Source of the DNA: Chitinophaga sp. Ak27
GTDB lineage: Bacteria > Bacteroidota > Bacteroidia > Chitinophagales > Chitinophagaceae
Direction: 5' to 3'
DNA: 64,000 bases
NCBI RefSeq assembly: GCF_012726295.1
Contig: NZ_JABAOB010000004.1
Span: 372,001 to 436,000 of the forward strand
Within the stretch, counting starts at the first letter, position 1, and the number at the start of each line of letters is the position of its first letter. This document shows, one piece after another, positions 25,959 through 34,631 of this stretch. The notes beneath the pieces are model-generated. The model was not told the origin of the DNA and did not search any database. It saw only the letters and a program-made list of their open reading frames with translations. A program made the translations under genes and the position numbers.

Positions 25959-26723
25959 ATGTCTATCAATTCCGAAGCAGAACTCAATGGCATGAAAAGG
26001 GTCAGCAACGCGGTAGCGGTCACCCTGAAAGAAATGAGGAACTATGCCAAACCGGGTATGACTGCCCGGGAAATCGATGATTTTGGCGGAGAAATATTAA
26101 ATGCTTTAGGCGCAAAATCCGCACCCAGACTTACTTATGGCTTCCCCGGCTGGACCTGTATCAGCGTTAATAATGAAGTGGCACATGGCATTCCTTCCGA
26201 AACGAAAGTATTGCAGGAAGGCGACCTGGTAAATATCGATGTATCCGCCGAGCTGGATGGCTATTGGTCCGACAATGGGGGCTCTTTCGTGTTGGGAGAA
26301 GATATCCATCACCACCAGGCGCTGGTAGATGCATCAAGATCTATTCTCTATAAAGCGATTCACCGCATCAAAACAGGTTCCCGTGTGGCCGACCTGGGAC
26401 GATTTATAGAAACCGAAGCCGGAAAGTCAGGGTTCACGGTAATTCGCAACCTGGCCGGACATGGCGTAGGCCGCAGCCTCCACGAAGCGCCAGACGATAT
26501 CCTCAATTGTTATGTTCGCTTCAATAAAACCCGGTTTAAAAGAAATGGAGTGGTCGCTATTGAAACATTTATCTCTACCAAATCTTCTTTTGCCAATCAA
26601 AGCAACGATGGCTGGACGCTCATCGGCAATAGGGGTGGATTTGTAGCCCAGCACGAACATACCATTGTGGTAACCGATCAGGCGCCTATCATATTGACTG
26701 CCGCCAACGAAATCTGGAACTAA
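25959..26723 (+). CDS. map: Methionine aminopeptidase, type I
   Basis: A 254-residue pita-bread-fold metallopeptidase. All expected active-site residues can be placed: His76 (VAHG), metal ligands Asp94 and Asp105 (NIDVSAELDGYWSDNGG), His168 (GHGVGRSLHEAP), Glu202 (AIETFIS) and Glu233 (QHEHTIVV). It removes N-terminal Met from nascent proteins. It is a stand-alone gene outside a ribosomal operon, so it may be a second map copy of the genome. Confidence 0.92.
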   Translation: MSINSEAELNGMKRVSNAVAVTLKEMRNYAKPGMTAREIDDFGGEILNALGAKSAPRLTYGFPGWTCISVNNEVAHGIPSETKVLQEGDLVNIDVSAELDGYWSDNGGSFVLGEDIHHHQALVDASRSILYKAIHRIKTGSRVADLGRFIETEAGKSGFTVIRNLAGHGVGRSLHEAPDDILNCYVRFNKTRFKRNGVVAIETFISTKSSFANQSNDGWTLIGNRGGFVAQHEHTIVVTDQAPIILTAANEIWN

Positions 26724-26726
26724 TCC

Positions 26727-27758
26727 TTATCGCAGCGATAAAGTTACTTCCCGGATATTCTTACGGTCACTGGTATACGTAATGTGTACCAAACCATCTG
26801 CGGTGGCGATAATAGCAGGATAGCTATATTCGCCGCCTGCATGTTTCTCCAATGTATACACATCTTTCCATTGCAGTCCATCTTTCGACACGGCTACTCT
26901 CAGCTCATTGCGGCCATTAGACCAATCCTTTCCCGATTTGGTGGGGTTATATACCAGCACCTGCCATCCATCGGGCCTGGTAACAGCATCGATACCTGAG
27001 TTGGGATTGAGGAGAGACAGGCCACTCACCGCGCTCCAGGAAGCTCCATTATCGGCCGACCAGCTGCTGGCCACCACATTCTGCCTGCTGCGGAACAGCG
27101 CCTGTAACTTCCCGTCTTTATAAGAGAGCAGGGTAGGCTGTATGACACCGAAAGTGTCGCAGTTGATGTTTATTTTCTTCCAAGCATGCCCGCTGCTGTC
27201 ACTGATTTCCATATGCGATACCCATACGTTGCCTGTCACACTCTCTGTACTGGAGGGATGCAGCAGATGCCCATCAGGCAGCTGTATGCATTTATTTTTA
27301 ATAGGTCCTAAAATACCGGCAGGTAGTTTTTCCGGAGATGACCAGCTAACGCCGTTGTCATGGCTGTAACGGGCCATGCCCCACCATTCCCGCGGATTGG
27401 GGCCTATCTTGTAAAACAGGCAAAGCAGCCCTGCCCGGGTGCGGAACAGCACCGGGTTCCAGCAAGGATACCGCAGTGTATCATTGATAATCCCATCTGC
27501 CAGTTGTACAGGTTGATGCCATTGGTTGTTTTTATACACAGATGCCCATATCACCACGTCCTTACTGCCTTCTTCCTTACCGCCAAACCAGGCTGCCAGT
27601 AATTGTCCGCCGGGAAGGGCAGTGATGGTAGATGCATGGCTGGAAGGGGTGACCGGCTTTTCCATGATCAGCTTATTACGCACCAGTGTGGCTTTCAGCT
27701 GCGCTTGTGCCGGGAAATAAAACACTGCCAGCAACAGCAGCATAAAACAATATCGCAT
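26727..27758 (-). CDS. Secreted BNR-repeat sialidase-like protein
   Basis: A 343-residue protein with signal peptide (FMLLLLAVFYFPAQAQ). Asp-box-like repeats are seen at SHDNGVSWSSPEKL, SADNGASWSAVSGL and SKDGLQWKDVYTL, as in six-bladed BNR propellers. The family includes exo-sialidases, but the Arg triad and the Tyr/Glu pair were not identified with confidence, so a different glycosidase or lyase activity is possible. It is convergent with map, with a gap of 3 bp. Confidence 0.8.
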   Translation of the reverse strand: MRYCFMLLLLAVFYFPAQAQLKATLVRNKLIMEKPVTPSSHASTITALPGGQLLAAWFGGKEEGSKDVVIWASVYKNNQWHQPVQLADGIINDTLRYPCWNPVLFRTRAGLLCLFYKIGPNPREWWGMARYSHDNGVSWSSPEKLPAGILGPIKNKCIQLPDGHLLHPSSTESVTGNVWVSHMEISDSSGHAWKKININCDTFGVIQPTLLSYKDGKLQALFRSRQNVVASSWSADNGASWSAVSGLSLLNPNSGIDAVTRPDGWQVLVYNPTKSGKDWSNGRNELRVAVSKDGLQWKDVYTLEKHAGGEYSYPAIIATADGLVHITYTSDRKNIREVTLSLR

Positions 27759-27821
27759 ATAAAACAGGATCTAATGAGGCGGTTAAATTAAGGAATGAAC
27801 GGCGATTATCATAAAGATTGG

Positions 27822-27829
27822 TAAATTTG
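27822..27829 (+). promoter_or_regulatory. -7 box TAAATTTG, seven bases before the RNA methyltransferase ATG
   Basis: A full match to TAnnTTTG. The ATG at 27837 is so close that the mRNA leader would be only a few nucleotides or absent. Confidence 0.5.
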
Positions 27830-27836
27830 CCGCCTT

Positions 27837-29027
27837 ATGTCATTATACACTACCAAGGGAACGGTTACAGTTACCTGTAACAAACGCCTGACACCCTTCC
27901 TGGAACAGGAAGTAAAAGAACTGGGATTTACAATTGATGAAACATTTGTGACTGGCGTACGGTTGCAGGCATCTGTCAACGAGTGTATCCGTTTAAACCT
28001 GCAGCTGCGCTGCGGCAGCCAGGTACTTTATAGCCTGAAACAATTTGAGGCCACCGATGCGGATGATATTTATCAGGCATTGCATAGCTATCCCTGGGAA
28101 ACAATTCTTCCGGCAGATGGATATTTTTCTATCACCAGCAACGTGCAGAATGATACCATCAATAACAGCATGTTTGCCAATCTCCGTGTAAAAGACGCTG
28201 TGGTAGACCGTTTGCGTGCTAAAACAGGGAAACGCCCTTCTACCGGCGCAGAGCTGAGTGGCGCCGTGATTCACCTGTTTTGGAAAAATGAAAAGGCAGA
28301 AGTTTTTGTAGATACCAGCGGTGATTCGCTGGCCCGCCATGGTTATCGCAAAATTCCCGGTCGCGCGCCTATGCTGGAAGCCCTTGCAGCGTCCACCATC
28401 CTTGCTACGAAATGGGACCGCAAGAGCCCCTTTATCAACCCGATGTGCGGCTCTGGTACTGTGGCCATAGAAGCGGCACTGATAGCCACCAACAGCCGTC
28501 CCGGCCTGTTCCGCGACAACTACGCCTTTATGCACCTGCAAGGTTATAACGAGGCGGTGTACCTCGAAGAGCGGGGCATCCTGGAAAAACAGATAGTAGA
28601 AGTGCCCGGCTTACGCATTATTGCTACCGATCTTAGCGACATGGCTATCGTGAATGCACGTAAAAATGCAAAGGCCGCGGGCGTGCAGGACATGATAGAA
28701 TTCAGGGTCTGCGATTTTGCTGCTACAGAAGTGCCTGCCAATGCTGCCGGCGTTGTATACATGAACCCGGAATATGGACTGCGCCTCGGCGAAATAGAAG
28801 CGCTGGAAGAAACCTATGGCCGTATCGGCGATTTCATGAAGCAGCGCTGCGGCGGTTACCACGGCTACGTGTTTACCGGCAACCTGGAACTGGCCAAGAA
28901 AATAGGCCTGAAAGCGAAAAGAAGAATCGAGTTTTATAATAGTACAATCGACTGTCGCCTGCTGGAATATGAGCTCTACGCCGGTACCCGCGATGCCAGG
29001 AAGTTGGTAGTAGATAATAATGAGTAG
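27837..29027 (+). CDS. THUMP-domain class I RNA methyltransferase (RlmL/YcbY N-domain-like)
   Basis: A 396-residue protein. An N-terminal ferredoxin-like/THUMP region (about 1-160) is followed by a Rossmann methyltransferase with PMCGSGTVAIEAAL as the SAM motif and the catalytic motif NPEYG in place of NPPYG. Relatives make m2G in 23S rRNA (RlmL at G2445). The monofunctional length, without the RlmK half, is usual for Bacteroidota. The Pro-to-Glu change in NPPY may alter target or rate. Confidence 0.88.
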   Translation: MSLYTTKGTVTVTCNKRLTPFLEQEVKELGFTIDETFVTGVRLQASVNECIRLNLQLRCGSQVLYSLKQFEATDADDIYQALHSYPWETILPADGYFSITSNVQNDTINNSMFANLRVKDAVVDRLRAKTGKRPSTGAELSGAVIHLFWKNEKAEVFVDTSGDSLARHGYRKIPGRAPMLEALAASTILATKWDRKSPFINPMCGSGTVAIEAALIATNSRPGLFRDNYAFMHLQGYNEAVYLEERGILEKQIVEVPGLRIIATDLSDMAIVNARKNAKAAGVQDMIEFRVCDFAATEVPANAAGVVYMNPEYGLRLGEIEALEETYGRIGDFMKQRCGGYHGYVFTGNLELAKKIGLKAKRRIEFYNSTIDCRLLEYELYAGTRDARKLVVDNNE

Positions 29028-29059
29028 CAGTCCTTACTATAAAAACATAACATAAAAAA

Positions 29060-29082
29060 GCGCTGCCTTTTACGGGCAGCGC
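29060..29082. terminator. Bidirectional terminator between the RNA methyltransferase and lrp genes
   Basis: GCGCTGCC (29060-29067) pairs with GGCAGCGC (29075-29082). An A-run lies to the left, giving a U-tract for the minus-strand transcript; the two genes converge here. Confidence 0.65.
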
Positions 29083-29105
29083 ATATCAACAAAACGGTTG
29101 TTGTC

Positions 29106-29579
29106 TTAAATAGCTTCACTCACGTTAATCGGCCTGGAAAAGCTCTCCTCCAGGGATATAATGGTTTCTGTACGCTCTATTCCCTTAATGTGCTGGAGAT
29201 CGTCCTGTAAAATTTTACGCAACTCGCCGCTGTCTTTGCAAATGATTTCTGCAAACATACTATACGAGCCGGTAGTATAGTTCAGCCTTACAATCTGCGG
29301 AATCTTTAACAGCTGTTTGGCTACGGTTTCATACAGCGAACTTTTTTCCAGGTAAATACCTATAAAGGCCAGTACATCATAGCCGATGGCACGCAGGTTT
29401 ACCTGTAAACGCGTCCCTTTAATGACCCCCATTTCATGTAATTTCTTAATGCGCACATGAATAGTACCACCAGATACAAAGAGCTTCTTTCCTAATTCAG
29501 CATAGGAAATACTGGCATCGGTTGACATTTCTGAAATGATTTGCAGGTCTAATTTGTCAATATTTAATGGGTGACTCAT
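29106..29579 (-). CDS. Lrp/AsnC-family transcriptional regulator
   Basis: A 157-residue protein starting at the ATG at 29579 (MSHPLNIDKLDLQIISEM); the frame opens at 29645 but that extension is not Lrp-like. A helix-turn-helix occupies 8-60 (ISYAELGKKLFVSGGTIHVRI), and a C-terminal RAM effector domain follows. It is a single gene. The amino-acid effector cannot be told. Related Bacteroidota proteins act as feast/famine regulators. Confidence 0.9.
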   Translation of the reverse strand: MSHPLNIDKLDLQIISEMSTDASISYAELGKKLFVSGGTIHVRIKKLHEMGVIKGTRLQVNLRAIGYDVLAFIGIYLEKSSLYETVAKQLLKIPQIVRLNYTTGSYSMFAEIICKDSGELRKILQDDLQHIKGIERTETIISLEESFSRPINVSEAI

Positions 29580-29828
29580 TTTTGCAACGCGATTTAGATT
29601 TTTTTCTAAAATTAGGTATTTTTTTGAAATAATCGCAATAATCATCTGGGCGAAAATTATTCGCTTTCCGGCATCAGCTGGAAAGCCTGTCCACCGCCGC
29701 CTTTTACAGTTTATACACGGGAAAGGGCTTAGAAGTAATGTTTTCTCCCAATGAAACTATGCTCCCGGATAGCTGGCTTTTTTTAGTTATATTGATAACT
29801 ATTTACCTGTCGTTAAAATCTATGATCT

Positions 29829-30710
29829 ATGAAAGCCAATGTTACCAGCAGAACAGCGCAGTACATGGCGTTATTCAGAGCATTGGAAACTACGCGCTCA
29901 CCCAGGAAAAGATTATTTGCCGACCCATTTGCCTCCAGGTTCCTCGACAATGGCTTAAAATGGGCGGTACGACTCTGCTCCATTCCCGGCTGGAGAGCCT
30001 TTGTGGAACGGATCGTTAGAAAGAAAATTCCTGGAGCCCTGTCCTCCGGTATCGCACGTACGAAATATATTGACGAATTGCTATTGCAATCCGTTGACAC
30101 GGGCGCACAACAAGTATTCATATTGGGTGCAGGGTTTGATACCCGTGGCCTGCGTTTGCCGGCATTAAAACACCTAAAAGTCGTGGAGATAGACCATCCT
30201 AATACCTCCGCCTATAAACAGGCAGCATTACGGGTGCATCATATGCCGGCGAACATATTCTATTACCAGATAGACTTCAATAAACAAAGTCTCGACCAGC
30301 TGGCAGCGCAGCATCACTTCGATTTTAGCGTGCCCACTGCCATCATTTGGGAAGGTGTTACCAATTATCTCGATAAGCACGCCATCGACAATACCTTCAG
30401 TTTCCTGCAACGTTTTGCCCCCGGATCTACGGTGATCTTCACCTATGTACACCAGGAGGTACTCCGTAACCCTGCTGCATTTTTGGGCGGCCCCAGATTG
30501 CTGGAAGATGTAGCTGCCCTGGAAGAGCGATGGACCTTCGGCTTCGAACCGGAAGAACTGGCGGCATACCTGGGCCAATATCATTTTGCGCTGCAGCAGG
30601 ACCAGGGAGCTGCCCAATACCGCCAACGATACCTGCCGGAACGGTCGGAAAAAGGATATGAATTTTATCGCGTTGCCTGCGCGTTGCGCCTGCCTAATGA
30701 AGACGAATAG
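29829..30710 (+). CDS. Class I SAM methyltransferase, leucine carboxymethyltransferase-like (TIGR00027/PPM1 type)
   Basis: A 293-residue protein. The typical N-terminal arginine-rich segment ends in FADPFASRFL; the SAM motif is FILGAGFDTRGLRL, the acidic ribose-binding motif is VVEIDHP, and IWEGVTNYLD is the conserved post-III motif. Members methylate carboxyl groups of small molecules or peptides in natural-product pathways, but no such pathway is nearby. Its stop overlaps the converging small ORF by 17 bp. Confidence 0.88.
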   Translation: MKANVTSRTAQYMALFRALETTRSPRKRLFADPFASRFLDNGLKWAVRLCSIPGWRAFVERIVRKKIPGALSSGIARTKYIDELLLQSVDTGAQQVFILGAGFDTRGLRLPALKHLKVVEIDHPNTSAYKQAALRVHHMPANIFYYQIDFNKQSLDQLAAQHHFDFSVPTAIIWEGVTNYLDKHAIDNTFSFLQRFAPGSTVIFTYVHQEVLRNPAAFLGGPRLLEDVAALEERWTFGFEPEELAAYLGQYHFALQQDQGAAQYRQRYLPERSEKGYEFYRVACALRLPNEDE

Positions 30711-31047
30711 CAGCGGTAGCAGTGGCCACCCAGGCTTTTTCAGGATTCCAGTGATACAACTCCTTCCAGGTATGCCATTCTTCTGCCAGCGTAAAGCTTC
30801 GCAAACAATAACAGGTATACTGCCATAACCGGCTATGCGCCAATATCGACGGCAGAGGAAGCAACAACAATACCGCCGCTATCACAATATCGGCCAGCCG
30901 CTCCTGTAAACCAGTATGCCGGATCTGGTTAAAGGGAAATAAGGTGGCTGTACTGGTCGCATGGTGATAAATAAGGTGCAGCAACAACATCGGGAAACCA
31001 GTTGTAAGCAGATGGAGCAGAACCTGTAAGATAGCAGTGGCCAGCAT
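30694..31047 (-). CDS. Hypothetical small membrane protein
   Basis: A 117-residue ORF with two or three hydrophobic stretches near residues 2-27 and 50-70 and an aromatic, His/Trp-rich tail (EEWHTWKELYHW). It fills the only sizeable gap between the methyltransferase and the lipoprotein gene, and no competing ORF there is better. I recognise no family. It may not be expressed. Confidence 0.4.
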   Translation of the reverse strand: MLATAILQVLLHLLTTGFPMLLLHLIYHHATSTATLFPFNQIRHTGLQERLADIVIAAVLLLLPLPSILAHSRLWQYTCYCLRSFTLAEEWHTWKELYHWNPEKAWVATATAAIRLH

Positions 31048-31259
31048 TTGCAGCGATTTTTATACAAATGTATCCCGCACATAAAAGCCAGGAAATACGC
31101 TACTGGTGGGCTACCCCCATTTTACGGCAGAAGCGGGATTATTGCCGGTAAAAAACGAAAGCGCCCGGAATGTATGCATTCACCGGCCGGTAAAACTTTT
31201 CAGGCCGGTAAAGTGTTTTCTTTATGTAATCCATTAGGTTCCACTAAAACATTACAACT

Positions 31260-31904
31260 ATGAAATCAATCCTTTTGTCAGCACTGCTTGCTGCAATACT
31301 ACTGTTAGGAGCCTGTGGCACTACGGTACATATGACCGGTACCTGGAAAGCGCCGGAGGCACCCTCTTCTGGGTTTCATAACATGGTGGTAGCAGCGCTG
31401 ACCTCCAATATGGGCGCGCAGCAAACGGTTGAATCAAGGTTGGCGGAAGCACTACAGAAACGCGGAATCGTAGCCGGACGGGGCGCCGACATCTTTCCAC
31501 CTAAGTTTGATCCCACCCGTGAAGCAGATAAAACAGCCGCCGGAGAACGGATGAGAGCCGCCGGCTATACTTCCGTGCTTACAGTATCACTGGTGAATAA
31601 AGAATCTGAAAGAAGATATGTACCAGGTTCCATGGGCTATGCACCTTATCCTGCATTCGGCTACTATGGCCGTTTCTGGGGCTATTATGGCTATATGTGG
31701 GGCAGCGCTTATTCTCCCGGATATTATACTACCGACAAAACCTATTTCCTGGAAAGCAACCTGTATGATCTGACCCAGGAGGGCAAACTGGTATGGTCTG
31801 GCCAGTCTGAAACGTATAATCCCAATAGCCTCGAGTCTTTCGCAAAATCATATGCCACACAGGTATCCACTGCCCTGGAGAATGCCGGGTTGCTGAAAAA
31901 ATGA
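31260..31904 (+). CDS. DUF4136-like lipoprotein
   Basis: A 214-residue protein with a lipoprotein signal (LLAAILLLGAC, Cys19). The body has the pattern of DUF4136-type envelope lipoproteins: an early TGTWKAPEAPSSGFHN strand, the ADIFPPKFDPTREAD segment, a Tyr/Gly-rich stretch (FGYYGRFWGYYGYMWG) and a C-terminal amphipathic helix. It is a single gene whose role is unknown; a membrane-associated structural or stress role is possible. Confidence 0.75.
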   Translation: MKSILLSALLAAILLLGACGTTVHMTGTWKAPEAPSSGFHNMVVAALTSNMGAQQTVESRLAEALQKRGIVAGRGADIFPPKFDPTREADKTAAGERMRAAGYTSVLTVSLVNKESERRYVPGSMGYAPYPAFGYYGRFWGYYGYMWGSAYSPGYYTTDKTYFLESNLYDLTQEGKLVWSGQSETYNPNSLESFAKSYATQVSTALENAGLLKK

Positions 31905-31978
31905 TCAGTCATTAGGATCGCAAGTCGTCTTGAATACCAACGAATGATGAAGAAGCTGGTGAAAACGGATTTATAATT

Positions 31979-31986
31979 TACATTTG
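31979..31986 (+). promoter_or_regulatory. -7 box TACATTTG of the DUF3820 gene
   Basis: An exact TAnnTTTG match 26 bp before the ATG at 32012. Confidence 0.55.
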
Positions 31987-32011
31987 TCGCATTAATGATA
32001 AAAAGGCCTGT

Positions 32012-32242
32012 ATGGAAATGACCACACCCAACCCGGAGCTATTGAAACAACTCGTCGTGATGAAGATGCCTTTCGGAAAATATAAGGATGTAGTGCTCTG
32101 CGACCTCCCCGTTAGTTACCTGGAATGGTTTCAGCGAAAGGGTTTTCCCCAGGGCAAGCTGGGCATGCTGCTGGAAACAATGCTGGTCATTAAAATGAAC
32201 GGGCTTTCTGCCTTACTGGACCCGCTGAAGAACAAAAGATAG
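32012..32242 (+). CDS. DUF3820-family small protein
   Basis: A 76-residue protein with the DUF3820 core MPFGKYKDVVLCDLPVSYLEWF and a Gly-Lys-rich C-terminal helix region. This domain also appears in exonuclease-associated proteins; the stand-alone function is unknown. It is a short monocistronic gene between its own -7 box and the strong terminator at 32263. Confidence 0.85.
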   Translation: MEMTTPNPELLKQLVVMKMPFGKYKDVVLCDLPVSYLEWFQRKGFPQGKLGMLLETMLVIKMNGLSALLDPLKNKR

Positions 32243-32262
32243 GGTAGAGGTGTACTAACCTG

Positions 32263-32316
32263 CCATATAAGCAAAACGGCTGTTTCTTATTGGAAACAGC
32301 CGTTTTGCTTATATGG
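32263..32316. terminator. 24-bp perfect-stem bidirectional terminator
   Basis: The arms at 32263-32286 and 32293-32316 are exactly complementary over a 6-nt loop (TTATTG). It sits between the convergent DUF3820 and bactofilin genes. The inner part GCAAAACGG/CCGTTTTGC gives A and T tracts in both directions. Confidence 0.85.
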
Positions 32317-32327
32317 TTTGAAAAATA

Positions 32328-32801
32328 TCAGAACCAACTGGTGTTTTGTTCCTCCTCTTCCACAGGACCGGCTGTATCAGCAGGCGCAGCTGCGGTTGGC
32401 GCAACGGCTGCCTCTGCAGGCAGCTCTGAAATAGCTTTAGGAGCCGGCATTACATTTTTGCGGATGGCGCCTTCTACCACCGCACCTTCTTCTATTTCCA
32501 GCACCATCGCATTTACATCGCCCTTTACCAGGGCTTTATTGCTGATATGTGCTTTGTTGCTGATGTACACATCGCCATACACTTTTCCCTGTACTACCAG
32601 GTCGGTAGCATATATATGGCCACGAATGCTCGCCGTTTCACTTACCACCAACTTGCCGGTGGTTTTTACATCGCCCCTCACATTACCGTCGATACGACCC
32701 GAAACAGAAGCGTCGATGCTGCCGTTGACGGACACCGTTTTGGGAATACGAAAAGCTCCGGGGACAATTATATTTCGGAATAGATGTCTGACACTGATCA
32801 C
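32328..32801 (-). CDS. Bactofilin, polymer-forming cytoskeletal protein
   Basis: A 157-residue protein read from GTG at 32801; upstream the frame meets a stop at once. Residues about 20-115 carry the repeating beta-helix pattern of bactofilins (SIDASVSGRIDGNVRGDVKT, LVVQGKVYGDVYISN, ALVKGDVNAMVLEIEEGA). A Pro/Ala tail rich in acidic residues ends in NTSWF. Bactofilins form filaments without nucleotide and often scaffold envelope enzymes. It begins 9 bp after the stop of the actin-like gene, so the two should be co-transcribed. Confidence 0.9.
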   Translation of the reverse strand: MISVRHLFRNIIVPGAFRIPKTVSVNGSIDASVSGRIDGNVRGDVKTTGKLVVSETASIRGHIYATDLVVQGKVYGDVYISNKAHISNKALVKGDVNAMVLEIEEGAVVEGAIRKNVMPAPKAISELPAEAAVAPTAAAPADTAGPVEEEEQNTSWF

Positions 32802-32810
32802 ACGTACAAA

Positions 32811-33884
32811 TTAGAGGGTGATGGGATTAGGTGTTATCGTAGGAGTATGCTGTTGCTGGTCCTCAAATGTTGAAATAATAGAACTGGAGTTACCAAGATC
32901 CAGGCCCACACTCCGCTGTGGTTTATTATCTGAAATTCTTAACGAATTATAAAGATAACCAATGCTCATGAGCTTTTCAGGCTCAGGTGCTACTTCTACA
33001 GGAATAAAGTCGCGGAACTCTTCTACAAAAGCATCGGTTAGCTCCCGGTAATGGGCACCGCCACCCATGAGATAAATTTTTTCACAGGTTTCAAAATCCA
33101 GGTCGGTAAAATAGCTACGCATCAACGGCGACACTACTTCCTTATAATATTGTGTGAGCACCCCTTTACGCATATCACGCAGATCTATACGCTTGCGGTT
33201 GGTGAAGATGGAGCCTTTCATAAAGGCATCATCCACCTGGTGTTCGTTTTTCATTTCCAGGTAATGTTTCTGGTTCAGCTCCCGGGTAAGATTGTTAATC
33301 GCATAACGGATACCATGTGAACTGAAGCAGGTACGGTGAATCAGTCCATCGCCTGTGGCCATGCCACCTTCAATGGTACCAAATCCAAAACTTACTGCGA
33401 TGAAATTGTCTAGCTGTGGTTCATTGATAGTTTTCTTCAAGCCAATAATACCACCCACAATTTCAGGTATAACTTCATACTTCTCAATATCAAACATTGC
33501 TTTCTTAAACGAGCCCTTGGTATTGTAAGTCTGCGTATCGTAATCGATCAGGAAATGTCTTTTACTTAAAAACTGCTCCGCCGCATTTTTGTAGATATTG
33601 TAGGTAGAGAAAGGAAAACCAACGGTTAAGGCTATTGGCTGTTGTACCTTATCGATCGTATTCAACAACGCAGCTTTAAACAATATTTCATAATCTTCTT
33701 CCGTAGGAGAGGCATTGGTCACCCTGCCCGGATTGATACCACCTCTCTTCGCAAGATTGCCTACCAAGTACCAGGCTTCATCTTTTTTAATTTTTAATCC
33801 GTTGAGTAAGTCCTTACTTGAGTTTTCGGTGTTTCCAAATGCGGTCTCAAAAACGCTTGGGAAGCTGGTTGTTGATACTTTCAT
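32811..33884 (-). CDS. ParM/StbA-type actin-like ATPase with phosphate-1 motif at the C-terminus (apparent circular permutation)
   Basis: A 357-residue protein. The N-terminus lacks the usual phosphate-1 loop and starts with TSFPSVFETAFG and WYLVGNLAKRGG, which in ParM-like proteins follow that loop. Phosphate-2 is VSFGFGTIEGG (164-174), with Ser in place of the usual Asp. The adenosine motif is LMGGG (272-276), and the usual C-terminal helix is EKLMSIGYLYNSL. After it comes VGLDLGNSSSIIST (326-339), a good phosphate-1 motif. This order implies a circular permutation. It is upstream of and probably co-transcribed with the bactofilin gene. Confidence 0.85.
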   Translation of the reverse strand: MKVSTTSFPSVFETAFGNTENSSKDLLNGLKIKKDEAWYLVGNLAKRGGINPGRVTNASPTEEDYEILFKAALLNTIDKVQQPIALTVGFPFSTYNIYKNAAEQFLSKRHFLIDYDTQTYNTKGSFKKAMFDIEKYEVIPEIVGGIIGLKKTINEPQLDNFIAVSFGFGTIEGGMATGDGLIHRTCFSSHGIRYAINNLTRELNQKHYLEMKNEHQVDDAFMKGSIFTNRKRIDLRDMRKGVLTQYYKEVVSPLMRSYFTDLDFETCEKIYLMGGGAHYRELTDAFVEEFRDFIPVEVAPEPEKLMSIGYLYNSLRISDNKPQRSVGLDLGNSSSIISTFEDQQQHTPTITPNPITL

Positions 33885-34195
33885 AGTACTATATTAATAA
33901 CGTTGTGGCCGTGACTCTCCCGCAGGAGGGTTTTCATCGGGATTGAAATAGTAGTTAAAGATATAAAATATTAGGATAAGGGGATGACAACCAGTGAATT
34001 TACGATAAATTTAATACAGCATCCTTGAATTTCAAAATACCCCGGAAATTTCCTATGCACTGATTACAGCACTTCCCCGCAGACCAACAGATACTAAAAC
34101 CCCGCTTTTCAACGTTTTTTAGCTGTCCCATCCCATACCAGTATACTATTCAAATGCAGAGATCACTGTGATCACCACTGCACAAATCTACCAAT
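33885..34195. other. 311-bp divergent intergenic region
   Basis: AT-rich promoter region between the divergent actin-like and small lipoprotein genes. Apart from a short hairpin-like CTCCCGCAGGAG near 33917-33928 in the actin leader, I see no RNA gene or repeat. Confidence 0.4.
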
Positions 34196-34567
34196 ATGAA
34201 ATTGCTGGTTTGGTCACCCATCTTATTATTACTTTCCTGTCACTCCTCGCAGAAGATCTACCAGGCACCGGCAGTAGGAGCAGAGGCACAATTTGACAGG
34301 GGACTCCGGCCGGAAAAACATCCCCGCTACCTCTTCGATAAAAAAACAATGAAGGATATGCAGCAGCGGGGAACGGCATCCGGATACTCATCTAAACGCA
34401 GGAGCTCAGCACCCACCATTCCATTGCCAGGTAAAGATGGAAACGGTAAAGACAGCTCCACTGCGGTAAACGACAGTACGGCCCTGCCGCTCCCGGCAGA
34501 CTCCACCCAGGTACCCGCATCACCCACCGATACCTCCCGTCACGGACTGTCTGGTCACATAAATTGA
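34196..34567 (+). CDS. Small putative lipoprotein
   Basis: A 123-residue ORF with a short lipoprotein signal (LLVWSPILLLLSC, Cys15) followed by a low-complexity Ser/Pro/Asp/Thr-rich tail with no recognised domain. Start and composition support export. It is followed 64 bp later by the M1 peptidase gene on the same strand. The function is unknown. Confidence 0.55.
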   Translation: MKLLVWSPILLLLSCHSSQKIYQAPAVGAEAQFDRGLRPEKHPRYLFDKKTMKDMQQRGTASGYSSKRRSSAPTIPLPGKDGNGKDSSTAVNDSTALPLPADSTQVPASPTDTSRHGLSGHIN

Positions 34568-34601
34568 TCCGACGCAGCGGCTCAGTTTCCTGTTTATTCC
34601 C

Positions 34602-34609
34602 TACATTTG
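34602..34609 (+). promoter_or_regulatory. -7 box TACATTTG of the M1 peptidase gene
   Basis: An exact TAnnTTTG match, 22 bp before the ATG at 34632. Confidence 0.55.
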
Positions 34610-34631
34610 GTACGACTGCTTTAAATTGTTT

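Noticed and set aside
25959..26723. map as a fourth member of the ADP-ribose operon
   Set aside because: A terminator at 25895-25923 and a 117-bp gap separate it from kptA.
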